This document shows positions 1-6,390 of a stretch of DNA of 7,594 nucleotides, piece by piece. Position 1 is the first letter of the stretch; every line of letters begins with the position of its first letter. Source of the stretch: an uncultured delta proteobacterium (GTDB taxonomy: Bacteria; UBA10199; GCA-002796325; 1-14-0-20-49-13); assembly GCA_903868375.1 (NCBI GenBank), contig CAIPVD010000016.1:1-7594 (forward strand), read 5' to 3'. A model generated the notes under the pieces. The model worked only from the letters and a program-made list of their open reading frames with translations, ran no database searches and was not told where the DNA came from. The position numbers and the translations under genes were made by a program.

Positions 1-1888
1 TATATTCTGAAATTTCTTCGCTTAATTCATCATCGCTCATGCCCAGATTAACAGGAAGAACCCTTGCCATTTTTTTTACGAGTTCAGTTGAAGACCTAAG
101 CCAAGCAGACTTAGCACCAAGAAAGGCGTATCTGACCACAGTCCAATTCTTATAGGCCGAAACAGCGTTGGCAAGGGCAACAAGATTCGCGTTTCTCCAA
201 TTGAAACTATGAGATGGCATCTTTTCAAATTCTCTTATTACTGTTTCATTATCTACCCCGTAATAAAATTCAATGAATGGCACCAACATACCGTCATCGG
301 GAAAACCACCCAATATGTCTATGATCTCCGCGCTTATCAATTTTTCGATGGAACGCCTTGATAGCTTTTCCGGCCTTTTGGATAAATAGGCCCTGCTCAA
401 TGCCAATGTCGCAGTCCTATCTACATCCATGCCTGTCAATACTTCAGCGGGAAAGAATGCGCTCGCCTTTGAATATGCGCCTTTAGCTGCTTCAAGATAA
501 TACGCAATGAATTGGGACATTTCTTTATCAAACATGGACCGTTCAAAGCTAGGAAGAACGATTTTTAATATCTCATATGCATCGACGACATTGAATCTTA
601 GCGCCCTATCATCATGATCAATCATATAATGTTCCACGACCGCCTTCACCAAAACCTCATCAACATGACCATTTGAAGAACATTTTCTTCCTAGATCAAG
701 CGTGCACTGAATCACTGCCTTATACTGATCGCATTTTGACATGATCAGATATTTAGCGGCAGCTGACCATTTTTCAAAAGAGGCAAGGTTCTTGGTCAAA
801 AGCAAAAGAACCTTATTCTTCCAAACGTCAGATACCCCCACCGCATCTGTAAAGGCCTCATCAATATCTGTCATATCAACACCAAAATATTCAGCTACGA
901 GCTGGCGCGGAGAAACATTTTCGGGCCACCCTCCGATGGCAGTTAATGCTCGCATGCAAACCATCCTTATCGTTATCTCCTCGCGTATCTGTCTTGTTCC
1001 CGAATTCAAATAACGTTCCAGGACAACTTCGCTAGCTATCTTTTTCACATCTATCCTTTTGCCCAATTCCGTTGGCAGAGCTGATCGTATCTTACTCAAT
1101 GTCGCACATGCATCCATCAAATGTTTGAGCATGTAACTCTTTTTGGCGGCGATAAATTCCTGGGCAGAATTAAGATTCACGCGCGTGAACATTCCTTCGA
1201 TAAGAAGCCTAAGAACATGGTCTTTCCAAGGAAGGAGAACCTTAGGAATCCCACTAAAGGCTTCCTCCAGAGCCTCATCACTGACGTTATAAAAATACTT
1301 TACGGCTCCTTCCAGATCTGTGCCATCGGGAACGGAATCGAGCCTTTCAAAAACCTTGCGTCCTATCGTATGAACAAGCGTCCTTTCGAATACCTCAAAA
1401 TCGCTCGACCTGTAGTCATGATCTTCAAGAAGATCTTTGACCGCCTCGAACGCCATTTCATCAATATTGATACTCGGTCTGACTGGCGCGGGTAAAAAAC
1501 CAAGATAGGCATCTACTACACGCCTTGCCTTGTCCATATTCCTAGGCTGGAATTCAAGATATTTTTCTAACCATACTACGAACGGATATCCATCGATCCC
1601 TCTCAAAGCTTGGATCAAAAAATATTCTTTTGCTTTCCCCTCGCCAAAGGCATCAAAGATCCTATCGAGTTCTTCATCGTTTAGGTCATATGCTACGCCA
1701 ACAAGTTTCCTCGCATCGCCATTATCTAGTAATTTGATCAGAGTGCGATCTTCGCAAGTGGTAAAATACGCTGCTACCGTGTCTCTAAAATCCTTCCTGG
1801 CCGTAACGATACGATTATAGTTCTTCCCAAGCGGTTTATTAAGAACATCTCCCAACAATGTCATCGCCGTTTTGTAAGGAACGTCGAG
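1..1888 (-). repeat. Degenerate ~130-140-residue repeats inside the large protein
   Basis: Aligning the protein with itself by eye (residue 1 = ATG 2794) gives unit starts at residues 303, 444, 581, 711, 789 and 919, that is nucleotides 1888, 1465, 1054, 664, 430 and 40. Spacings are 141, 137, 130, 78 and 130, so the fourth unit seems to lack its second half and the sixth is cut by the window edge. Units open with a (I/V/L/M)D-like motif. Mid-unit comes an aromatic-x-(V/L)-(S/D/N) motif: AYDLND, FYNVSD, YFGVDM and YYGVDN near residues 368, 501, 636 and 844. In three units a WK/WR pair follows, at Trp523, Trp658 and Trp866. GGWP and GGFP occur at 621 and 829. The Trp spacings (135 and 208 = 130+78) match the unit starts. 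Identity is low, so this is a protein-level repeat, not a DNA repeat. Confidence 0.6.
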
Positions 1889-2794
1889 TATTACAAAAAA
1901 ATCATTCATCGATCCAAATAACGTGACAAAATATGTGACATATCCCTGAAATGCCGATCTAACCCTTCCCACGCCCGACTTGGCAAATCGCGCAGAAGCC
2001 TCCTCGATCTTTGTCATAACGATCTTTAATAAGTGATCCACAGGCCATGTTCTTGGCATTGCTGCAGCAACGGTTTGTCGACCCAGCAACACAGTTACTG
2101 CATCAATAGGATCTTCACTTCCGATCTGTGCCCTATGGATCGGTGTGGCATCGGCAAGCTCTTTCCATTGCCCCGATGCATCTTTAATGATCCTAAACAC
2201 AGAATTCGTCTCCCTGTTAACGAAATGTAACACCGCTTCAAGATCGACCATGTGCCTCATCGTTAATAATAGATCCAAATGAGTGGAACTATAACCCTGT
2301 ACAATCAGGCTTAAATGATCGGCAAATCTCACTGCGGCTCTTTTTACACTTAGCCGAGATATGCGAGTAGGGTTCTTCAGATATGTTGAAATTTCTATTA
2401 TATCGCCAAATATCGATTTTGTGGGTTCTTCATTCGACGTTCCCCTCTTAGGCGATGCCACAAAAGTATCGGCCGATCTTTCTGACCCGGAAAGCGAAAT
2501 TAACGAGAGCTGTTTTTGTTCGGCCATAAATAAGAACGACGGAACATGCGAAGCAAGAAAAACCGTTTGAGCCATGGGATTCGCAGAATCTTCTATCGCA
2601 CGGCCAACATGTGCGAAAACAAGTTGTTCTTCGGTGTCTGCAAATCTTAAGAAGCTGGAATGATTAAGAGGAACTTGGTTCAAAAGTGGCGCATTGAAGT
2701 CTGGCCCAAAGGCCGGAACCTGTTGCGCGCAATTGGGCATTGTCTCGAAGGACAAGGGTTGAAATGTAATTGTTGGAAATCCAATCGATGCCAT
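1..2794 (-). CDS. Large uncharacterised repeat-containing protein, 3' end beyond the window
   Basis: The frame stays open from an ATG at 2794 to the left edge (at least 931 codons, no stop), far too long to be chance, and the C-terminus is missing. I recognise no known domain or catalytic motif. The protein has no N-terminal signal peptide and no clear membrane segment. The first ~50 residues are rich in Pro, Phe and Asn. The rest alternates charged and hydrophobic residues, as in helical proteins. From about residue 303 it seems built of degenerate ~130-140-residue units (see the repeat entry). Start choice is uncertain. ATG 2794 lies 35 nt after the upstream stop and has no Shine-Dalgarno. 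ATG 2740 (residue 19) has only a weak, close GAG, and its first base lies in a small inverted repeat. The frame is closed upstream by a TAA inside the preceding gene. Arginine is mostly AGG/AGA (39 of 56 by hand count), unlike the neighbours. An alpha-solenoid scaffold is possible, but function is unknown. Confidence 0.88.
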   Translation of the reverse strand, partial: MASIGFPTITFQPLSFETMPNCAQQVPAFGPDFNAPLLNQVPLNHSSFLRFADTEEQLVFAHVGRAIEDSANPMAQTVFLASHVPSFLFMAEQKQLSLISLSGSERSADTFVASPKRGTSNEEPTKSIFGDIIEISTYLKNPTRISRLSVKRAAVRFADHLSLIVQGYSSTHLDLLLTMRHMVDLEAVLHFVNRETNSVFRIIKDASGQWKELADATPIHRAQIGSEDPIDAVTVLLGRQTVAAAMPRTWPVDHLLKIVMTKIEEASARFAKSGVGRVRSAFQGYVTYFVTLFGSMNDFFVILDVPYKTAMTLLGDVLNKPLGKNYNRIVTARKDFRDTVAAYFTTCEDRTLIKLLDNGDARKLVGVAYDLNDEELDRIFDAFGEGKAKEYFLIQALRGIDGYPFVVWLEKYLEFQPRNMDKARRVVDAYLGFLPAPVRPSINIDEMAFEAVKDLLEDHDYRSSDFEVFERTLVHTIGRKVFERLDSVPDGTDLEGAVKYFYNVSDEALEEAFSGIPKVLLPWKDHVLRLLIEGMFTRVNLNSAQEFIAAKKSYMLKHLMDACATLSKIRSALPTELGKRIDVKKIASEVVLERYLNSGTRQIREEITIRMVCMRALTAIGGWPENVSPRQLVAEYFGVDMTDIDEAFTDAVGVSDVWKNKVLLLLTKNLASFEKWSAAAKYLIMSKCDQYKAVIQCTLDLGRKCSSNGHVDEVLVKAVVEHYMIDHDDRALRFNVVDAYEILKIVLPSFERSMFDKEMSQFIAYYLEAAKGAYSKASAFFPAEVLTGMDVDRTATLALSRAYLSKRPEKLSRRSIEKLISAEIIDILGGFPDDGMLVPFIEFYYGVDNETVIREFEKMPSHSFNWRNANLVALANAVSAYKNWTVVRYAFLGAKSAWLRSSTELVKKMARVLPVNLGMSDDELSEEISEY
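2740..2755 (-). other. Small inverted repeat at the alternative start codon
   Basis: TTGTC and GACAA form a perfect 5-bp stem around the 6-nt loop CTTCGA. The last stem base is the A of ATG 2740. If that ATG is the true start, the hairpin would partly cover the initiation site. If translation starts at 2794, the element lies inside coding sequence and is probably incidental. Confidence 0.25.
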
Positions 2795-2804
2795 GTGCGC
2801 CAAG

Positions 2805-2833
2805 AAGATACTGTGGTCGCATAAGAGTGTCAA
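2805..2833 (-). promoter_or_regulatory. Predicted sigma70-type promoter for the large gene
   Basis: On the minus strand TTGACA (2833 to 2828) is a perfect -35 hexamer. A 17-nt spacer follows, then TATCTT (2810 to 2805), which matches four of six -10 consensus positions including the first two and the last. The -35 box contains the TGA stop of the upstream gene. The expected transcription start is near 2798. That leaves almost no leader for ATG 2794, or about 58 nt for ATG 2740. The optimal spacing and position at the gene junction support the call, but it rests on sequence alone. Confidence 0.5.
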
Positions 2834-4245
2834 CCAACATTTTGATATTCGCGCAGGCGGAATTTAACGCCGAGTTCTTTTTCCACCAAGCGGCGCGTGG
2901 CTTCGGCATCAACTCCCGGCACGCTAACGGCAGATGCTGTCACATCGGGGATGTTCTTCTTCGCCTCCCTTATAAAATCGCAGACCGCTGGAAACGCCGT
3001 TTCGCCATATTTCGAAGGGCAAACGCTCTTGTACTTCTTTGAATTATCGGCGTTGATGCTTATAGATATCGAATCGATGAGCCCTTTCAGCTCGGAGAGA
3101 ATATTTCTGCCATGCACAAGATTTCCAAGCCCGTCGGTATCGAGCCGAACTATCGCCCCGCCATCCTTCAGACGCTTCGCAATGGCCTTGAGAAGTTCGA
3201 GGCGCATCGTAGGCTCGCCGTATCCGCAGAAGACAACCTCTTTGAAGTCGGATGGATCGCCTATCGCCTTCCAGACATCTTCGATGTCCGGCTCCCGCTG
3301 AAGTTTAAGATTATACCCCTTCACTTCAAAGTTGCCGCTGTGCTTCGGGCAGAACTTGCAGGCAAGCGAACACCTGTTTGTGATGTTCAGATATAGCGAC
3401 TGTCTGATAGCATAAGCTATGCGCCCCTCCGGCATTTCGTGCGGCAGATGGAAAAGCCTACGCGTATTTAGTGTCGTTATCCGCGCAACATCTTCATAAG
3501 ATAAACCTTTAAGCGCCGCAATTTTCTTTGCAACTTGAACCACATAAGATGGCTCGTTCCGTTCGCCTCGATGCGGTTCCGGGGCAATGTACGGGCAATC
3601 TGTTTCAACTAGCAGGCGCTCGATCGGAACATATTTAACTACCTTTTGCAGATCTTCCGCCTTTTTCTTGAACGTGACCGCGCCAGTTATCGAGATATAA
3701 TAGCCTAAGTCTAAAACTTCCTTGGCAAGGGCAACGTCACCGCTAAAGCAGTGCATAACGCCGCCCCAATTGTTCGCGTGTTCGTTGCGGAGTGTGAAGA
3801 GCGTGTCGTCATGCGCTTCCCTATCGTGGATGATAAGGGGAAGATTGAATTCGTTCGCAATTGCGATGAGCCGTTTTAAACATTCTATCTGATCCTTCTT
3901 TAAGTGCGCCGCATTCGGTTCCTTCGCTATATAATGATAATCGAGGCCCACTTCGCCAACGGCTACAACTTTTGGTTCAGCGGCAAGCTTCTTTATCGCA
4001 TCGAAATTTTCGGAATGGCCTATGACCTTGCTTGCATCGTGCGGATGAAAACCTATGGTCGAAAAGATATCGTCGTTCACCTTGGCAAGGTCTAGCGACT
4101 TGAAATTATCTTCGAGTCCAGCGCCGGAACCTATATTAACAATGCCTACCAAACCCGCTTCACGAGCGCGTTTCAGAACATCTTTCCTGTCCTTATCGAA
4201 ATCGGGGAAAGTTAGATGCGCATGGGAATCTATCAATTCTGTCAT
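2830..4245 (-). CDS. TatD-family metal-dependent hydrolase fused to a TatD-linked radical SAM domain
   Basis: A 471-residue two-domain protein. Residues 1-265 are a full-length TatD-family domain (family length about 260). It carries the metal-binding HxH (His8, His10), Glu98 in VGEVGLDYHY, His140, His165 in MHCFSG and Asp216 in ETDCPY, followed by HRGERNEP. TatD proteins are cytoplasmic metal-dependent hydrolases, several with DNase activity. Residues ~278-471 are a short radical SAM domain with the CxxxCxxC cluster motif (Cys292, Cys296, Cys299) and GYGEPT at 341-346. It matches the TatD-associated radical SAM family (TIGR04038, from memory), usually encoded beside or fused to TatD, with unknown substrate. 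Only one Cys cluster motif is evident, so a second Fe-S cluster is unlikely. The frame is continuous through a ~12-residue linker and all key residues are intact, so this looks like a real fusion. ATG 4245 lies 9 nt after the TPR gene stop and begins directly with the canonical N-terminus. No strong Shine-Dalgarno is seen. Confidence 0.93.
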   Translation of the reverse strand: MTELIDSHAHLTFPDFDKDRKDVLKRAREAGLVGIVNIGSGAGLEDNFKSLDLAKVNDDIFSTIGFHPHDASKVIGHSENFDAIKKLAAEPKVVAVGEVGLDYHYIAKEPNAAHLKKDQIECLKRLIAIANEFNLPLIIHDREAHDDTLFTLRNEHANNWGGVMHCFSGDVALAKEVLDLGYYISITGAVTFKKKAEDLQKVVKYVPIERLLVETDCPYIAPEPHRGERNEPSYVVQVAKKIAALKGLSYEDVARITTLNTRRLFHLPHEMPEGRIAYAIRQSLYLNITNRCSLACKFCPKHSGNFEVKGYNLKLQREPDIEDVWKAIGDPSDFKEVVFCGYGEPTMRLELLKAIAKRLKDGGAIVRLDTDGLGNLVHGRNILSELKGLIDSISISINADNSKKYKSVCPSKYGETAFPAVCDFIREAKKNIPDVTASAVSVPGVDAEATRRLVEKELGVKFRLREYQNVG

Positions 4246-4254
4246 AAATTATTT

Positions 4255-4947
4255 TTAGAGCTTATGATTTACGCCGGTTATTTCGTTATCCGTGTTGGCT
4301 TCGCCTTCTTTCGGGAATTGATCTAGCATTTTCTGTATCGTTTCCATCCAATCGGATTCTTCGTGCTTTTTGGCGAATTCAAAAGATTTTTCTAAGAACG
4401 TCTTAACATCATTTTCCGCCCAGCCCTTCTTCAATACCGCCTCGCAAAGATGGAAGTCTATATTCTTCGTGCTGATGAATCCTTCAAAATCGCCTTCCAT
4501 CGATTTTTTCAACATTTCAAGCGCGTTCTTCTTGCTTCCCTTCTTCACGTAAGCAAGGCCCATCGTAATGTACGCCTGATGTTTGAACGCAGGATTGTTC
4601 GGAAGCAGTTCTAACACCTTCTTCGCCTTTTTTATCGCCTGATCGTATTCGGCGAATTCATCTATAAGCAGGCGCGCGGAAATTATCTTAAGCGCCGGAT
4701 CGTTCGGGATAAGTTTTTCGGCGCGTTCGTAATGGCGCCAGGCGTTCTTGAACTCGCCCTTCATTTTATATAGAACGCCCAAAGTAGAGTGAAAAAGTGC
4801 GCGCGAAACATCGTCAGGGACTTTGCTTAGGCAATTTGAAAGTAGCTTTTCGGCGTCGTCGAACGCCTTTAGCCTTAAAAGCTCAAATGCCCGATAGCAG
4901 ACTTCGCTCGGGTTTATTACATCTTCTTTTACTACCTGTTCTGACAT
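4255..4947 (-). CDS. Small tetratricopeptide-repeat (TPR) protein
   Basis: A 230-residue protein that is mostly TPR. Four helix-turn-helix repeats of about 34 residues can be traced at roughly 15-47, 49-82, 84-118 and 120-153. They have typical signatures: GVLYKMKGEFKNAWRHYERA in the second, a repeat-closing LLPNNP in the third, and GLAYVKKGSKKNALEML in the fourth. A less regular helical part (154-215) and an acidic tail follow. No signal peptide or membrane segment is seen, so it is probably cytoplasmic. TPRs mediate protein-protein contacts, and no catalytic motif is visible, so an adaptor role is the most that can be inferred. Its partner is unknown. The start overlaps the end of suhB by 16 nt and is preceded by a GAGG Shine-Dalgarno, which supports ATG 4947 and coupled translation. 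Its location between suhB and the TatD fusion suggests co-transcription but does not define the job. Confidence 0.88.
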   Translation of the reverse strand: MSEQVVKEDVINPSEVCYRAFELLRLKAFDDAEKLLSNCLSKVPDDVSRALFHSTLGVLYKMKGEFKNAWRHYERAEKLIPNDPALKIISARLLIDEFAEYDQAIKKAKKVLELLPNNPAFKHQAYITMGLAYVKKGSKKNALEMLKKSMEGDFEGFISTKNIDFHLCEAVLKKGWAENDVKTFLEKSFEFAKKHEESDWMETIQKMLDQFPKEGEANTDNEITGVNHKL

Positions 4948-5708
4948 AAGACCTCGATCATCTGATCGTGTATCTTGCCGTTACTTACCAATATATCCGG
5001 CCCGTAAATATCCAGAGGAGAGCCGTCAAACTTTGTGACACGGCCACCCGCTTCACTTATTATCAGCTGCCCCGCCGCGATGTCCCACGGATTCAGATAA
5101 AGCTCCCAAAATCCGTCGAAGCGGCCGCACGCTACGTAGCAAAGATCGACCGCCGCAACTCCGTCGCGCCTTACCGCCCTGCATTTGAGCAGGAAATTAA
5201 TGAAGTGGTTTACGTTATTGTTCTTCTCCCCTTCGTGGACATTATATGCAAATCCGGTATCAAGTAAAGCTTTCTGTAGTTCATCGGTCTTGGAGACTTG
5301 GATCTTTACGCCGTTCCTCGTGGAGCCGGAACCTTTTTCGGCAATGTAAAGCTCGTTCCTGTTCGGCTCGAAGACCACGCCCATTACCACTTCTCCATTA
5401 TGCTCGAGAGCTATGGATGTCGCAAAGAGCGGATATGTATGCGCATAGTTCACGGTGCCATCTAACGGATCGATGATCCAGCGCCATTCTGCCTTCGACA
5501 TGCGCCCGCCGCCTTCTTCGGCCAATATATCGTGGGACGGAAATTCTTTGTTAATGCGAGAGACTATCATCGCCTCGCACTTCTTATCAACTTCAGTAAC
5601 GATGTTGGTCACGCCTTTGTATTCAACGTTGTGAACCTTGCCCAAGCCTTCGAGCTGAATTCGCCCCGCCTCTTTTGCCATTTCTATCGCCAGATCTAAG
5701 TAGTTCAT
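4932..5708 (-). CDS. suhB: Inositol monophosphatase family protein (SuhB type)
   Basis: A 258-residue Mg-dependent, Li-sensitive-type phosphatase, close to the usual 260-270 residues. Metal-binding motifs are complete: Asp41 in VTEVDKK, the Glu pair 64-65 in ILAEEGGG, Asp80 and Asp83 in WIIDPLDGTVNY, and Asp209 in NPWDIAAG. The family hydrolyses myo-inositol-1-phosphate and related sugar phosphates. Some members act on fructose-1,6-bisphosphate or NADP, and E. coli SuhB also assists rRNA antitermination, so the exact substrate cannot be read from sequence. The stretch RRDGVAAVDLCYVACGRFDG is typical of the IMPase core. The protein is cytoplasmic with no signal peptide. ATG 5708 lies 3 nt after the comF stop and gives the standard N-terminus, so translation is probably coupled to comF. 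The 3' end overlaps the TPR gene. The family call is firm; the symbol is by similarity only. Confidence 0.93.
   Translation of the reverse strand: MNYLDLAIEMAKEAGRIQLEGLGKVHNVEYKGVTNIVTEVDKKCEAMIVSRINKEFPSHDILAEEGGGRMSKAEWRWIIDPLDGTVNYAHTYPLFATSIALEHNGEVVMGVVFEPNRNELYIAEKGSGSTRNGVKIQVSKTDELQKALLDTGFAYNVHEGEKNNNVNHFINFLLKCRAVRRDGVAAVDLCYVACGRFDGFWELYLNPWDIAAGQLIISEAGGRVTKFDGSPLDIYGPDILVSNGKIHDQMIEVLCQNR
4951..4955 (-). promoter_or_regulatory. Shine-Dalgarno of the TPR gene, inside suhB
   Basis: GAGGT on the minus strand leaves 4 nt between its GAGG core and ATG 4947. It is the clearest ribosome-binding site in the operon and lies within the last codons of suhB. It fixes the TPR start despite the 16-nt overlap and implies coupling to suhB translation. 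Confidence 0.6.
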
Positions 5709-5711
5709 AGT

Positions 5712-6386
5712 TTATGCTCGTGCCAGTGTTAGCACATCGACGCGCGCGGCACCAGATTTTTTCAAGACCTTGGCACATTCGTTAACAGTCGCGCCCGTCG
5801 TCATGACGTCGTCGATAAGCAGGATATCGGGGACATGCACTTCTTCCGACGAAGTGCGCGTCCCCGGTTTTATAATAAACGCGCCCTTTACATTCTCCAT
5901 TCGCTCTTGTTTGGAAAGTCCTACCTGCTGCGCCGTAAGCTTTGTCTTCGATAGCATGCCTAGTTCACATTTAATACCGCTTCTTTTTGAAACCTCTTTT
6001 GCCAAAAGGGCCGATTGATTATAACCACGTTCGCGAAGCCTGCTCGGATGAAGCGGCACGATGGTTATAATATCGTATTCGTAATCTATAACTTTTGCCA
6101 AAAGAGAGCCCAAGGGCTTTGCGAGGTCGGTCCGGTTGTTATATTTAAAATTGTGGACAACTTCAGCCCATGCGCCTTCGTAAGTTGCAAGCGATCTTGC
6201 GGAATCGAAATGTCTCTTTTTCATATCGGCATCGAAGAAATCTGATGAAAGCCAGTTGATGCGGCTATTGCAATCGGGGCAGATATAAACGTGCGCATCG
6301 GCAAGCAAGGCATCGCAGGCAATACATCTAGGTGGATATATAGCGTTAATAATATGAACGAAGATATTTTGAATGCCAGATAGCAC
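5712..6386 (-). CDS. comF: ComF family protein (phosphoribosyltransferase-like)
   Basis: A 224-residue ComF/GntX-type protein of normal length. The N-terminal zinc-finger-like double-zinc motif has Cys21, Cys24, Cys36 and Cys39 (YPPRCIAC and ICPDC). The C-terminal half is a type I phosphoribosyltransferase fold with VPLHPSRLRERGYNQ at 110-124, QVGLSKQERMENVKGAF at 154-170 and the PRPP-binding loop ILLIDDVMTTGAT at 188-200. In naturally competent bacteria ComF acts in the cytoplasm in DNA uptake, after entry. It is also widespread in species without known competence, and its enzymatic activity remains unclear. The start is a GTG only 4 nt after the gpmI stop, with no obvious Shine-Dalgarno, so re-initiation after gpmI is likely. 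The next in-frame Met, residue 55, would remove the zinc motif, so GTG is preferred. No other competence gene is in the window. Confidence 0.92.
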   Translation of the reverse strand: MLSGIQNIFVHIINAIYPPRCIACDALLADAHVYICPDCNSRINWLSSDFFDADMKKRHFDSARSLATYEGAWAEVVHNFKYNNRTDLAKPLGSLLAKVIDYEYDIITIVPLHPSRLRERGYNQSALLAKEVSKRSGIKCELGMLSKTKLTAQQVGLSKQERMENVKGAFIIKPGTRTSSEEVHVPDILLIDDVMTTGATVNECAKVLKKSGAARVDVLTLARA

Positions 6387-6390
6387 GTTT

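Noticed and set aside
1121..1495. Plus-strand open frames of up to 124 codons under the large gene
   Set aside because: They are short and antisense to a continuous frame of more than 900 codons. None has a recognisable domain or ribosome-binding site.
2795..2829. A possible Rho-independent terminator after the TatD-radical SAM gene
   Set aside because: The 35-nt gap has no GC-rich hairpin followed by a T-run, so transcription could read through into the large gene.
2664..2912. An 82-codon minus-strand frame across the end of the TatD-radical SAM gene and the start of the large gene
   Set aside because: It lies in a different frame from both genes, overlaps both coding regions and the predicted promoter, and has no family features.
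3420..3460. The fusion point of TatD and radical SAM as an assembly error or frameshift
   Set aside because: The frame is continuous with a plausible short linker, both domains are complete, and TatD fusions to this radical SAM family are known.
5712..6386. ComF as evidence of a competence locus
   Set aside because: ComF is widespread in bacteria without known competence, and no other competence or pilus gene is in the window.
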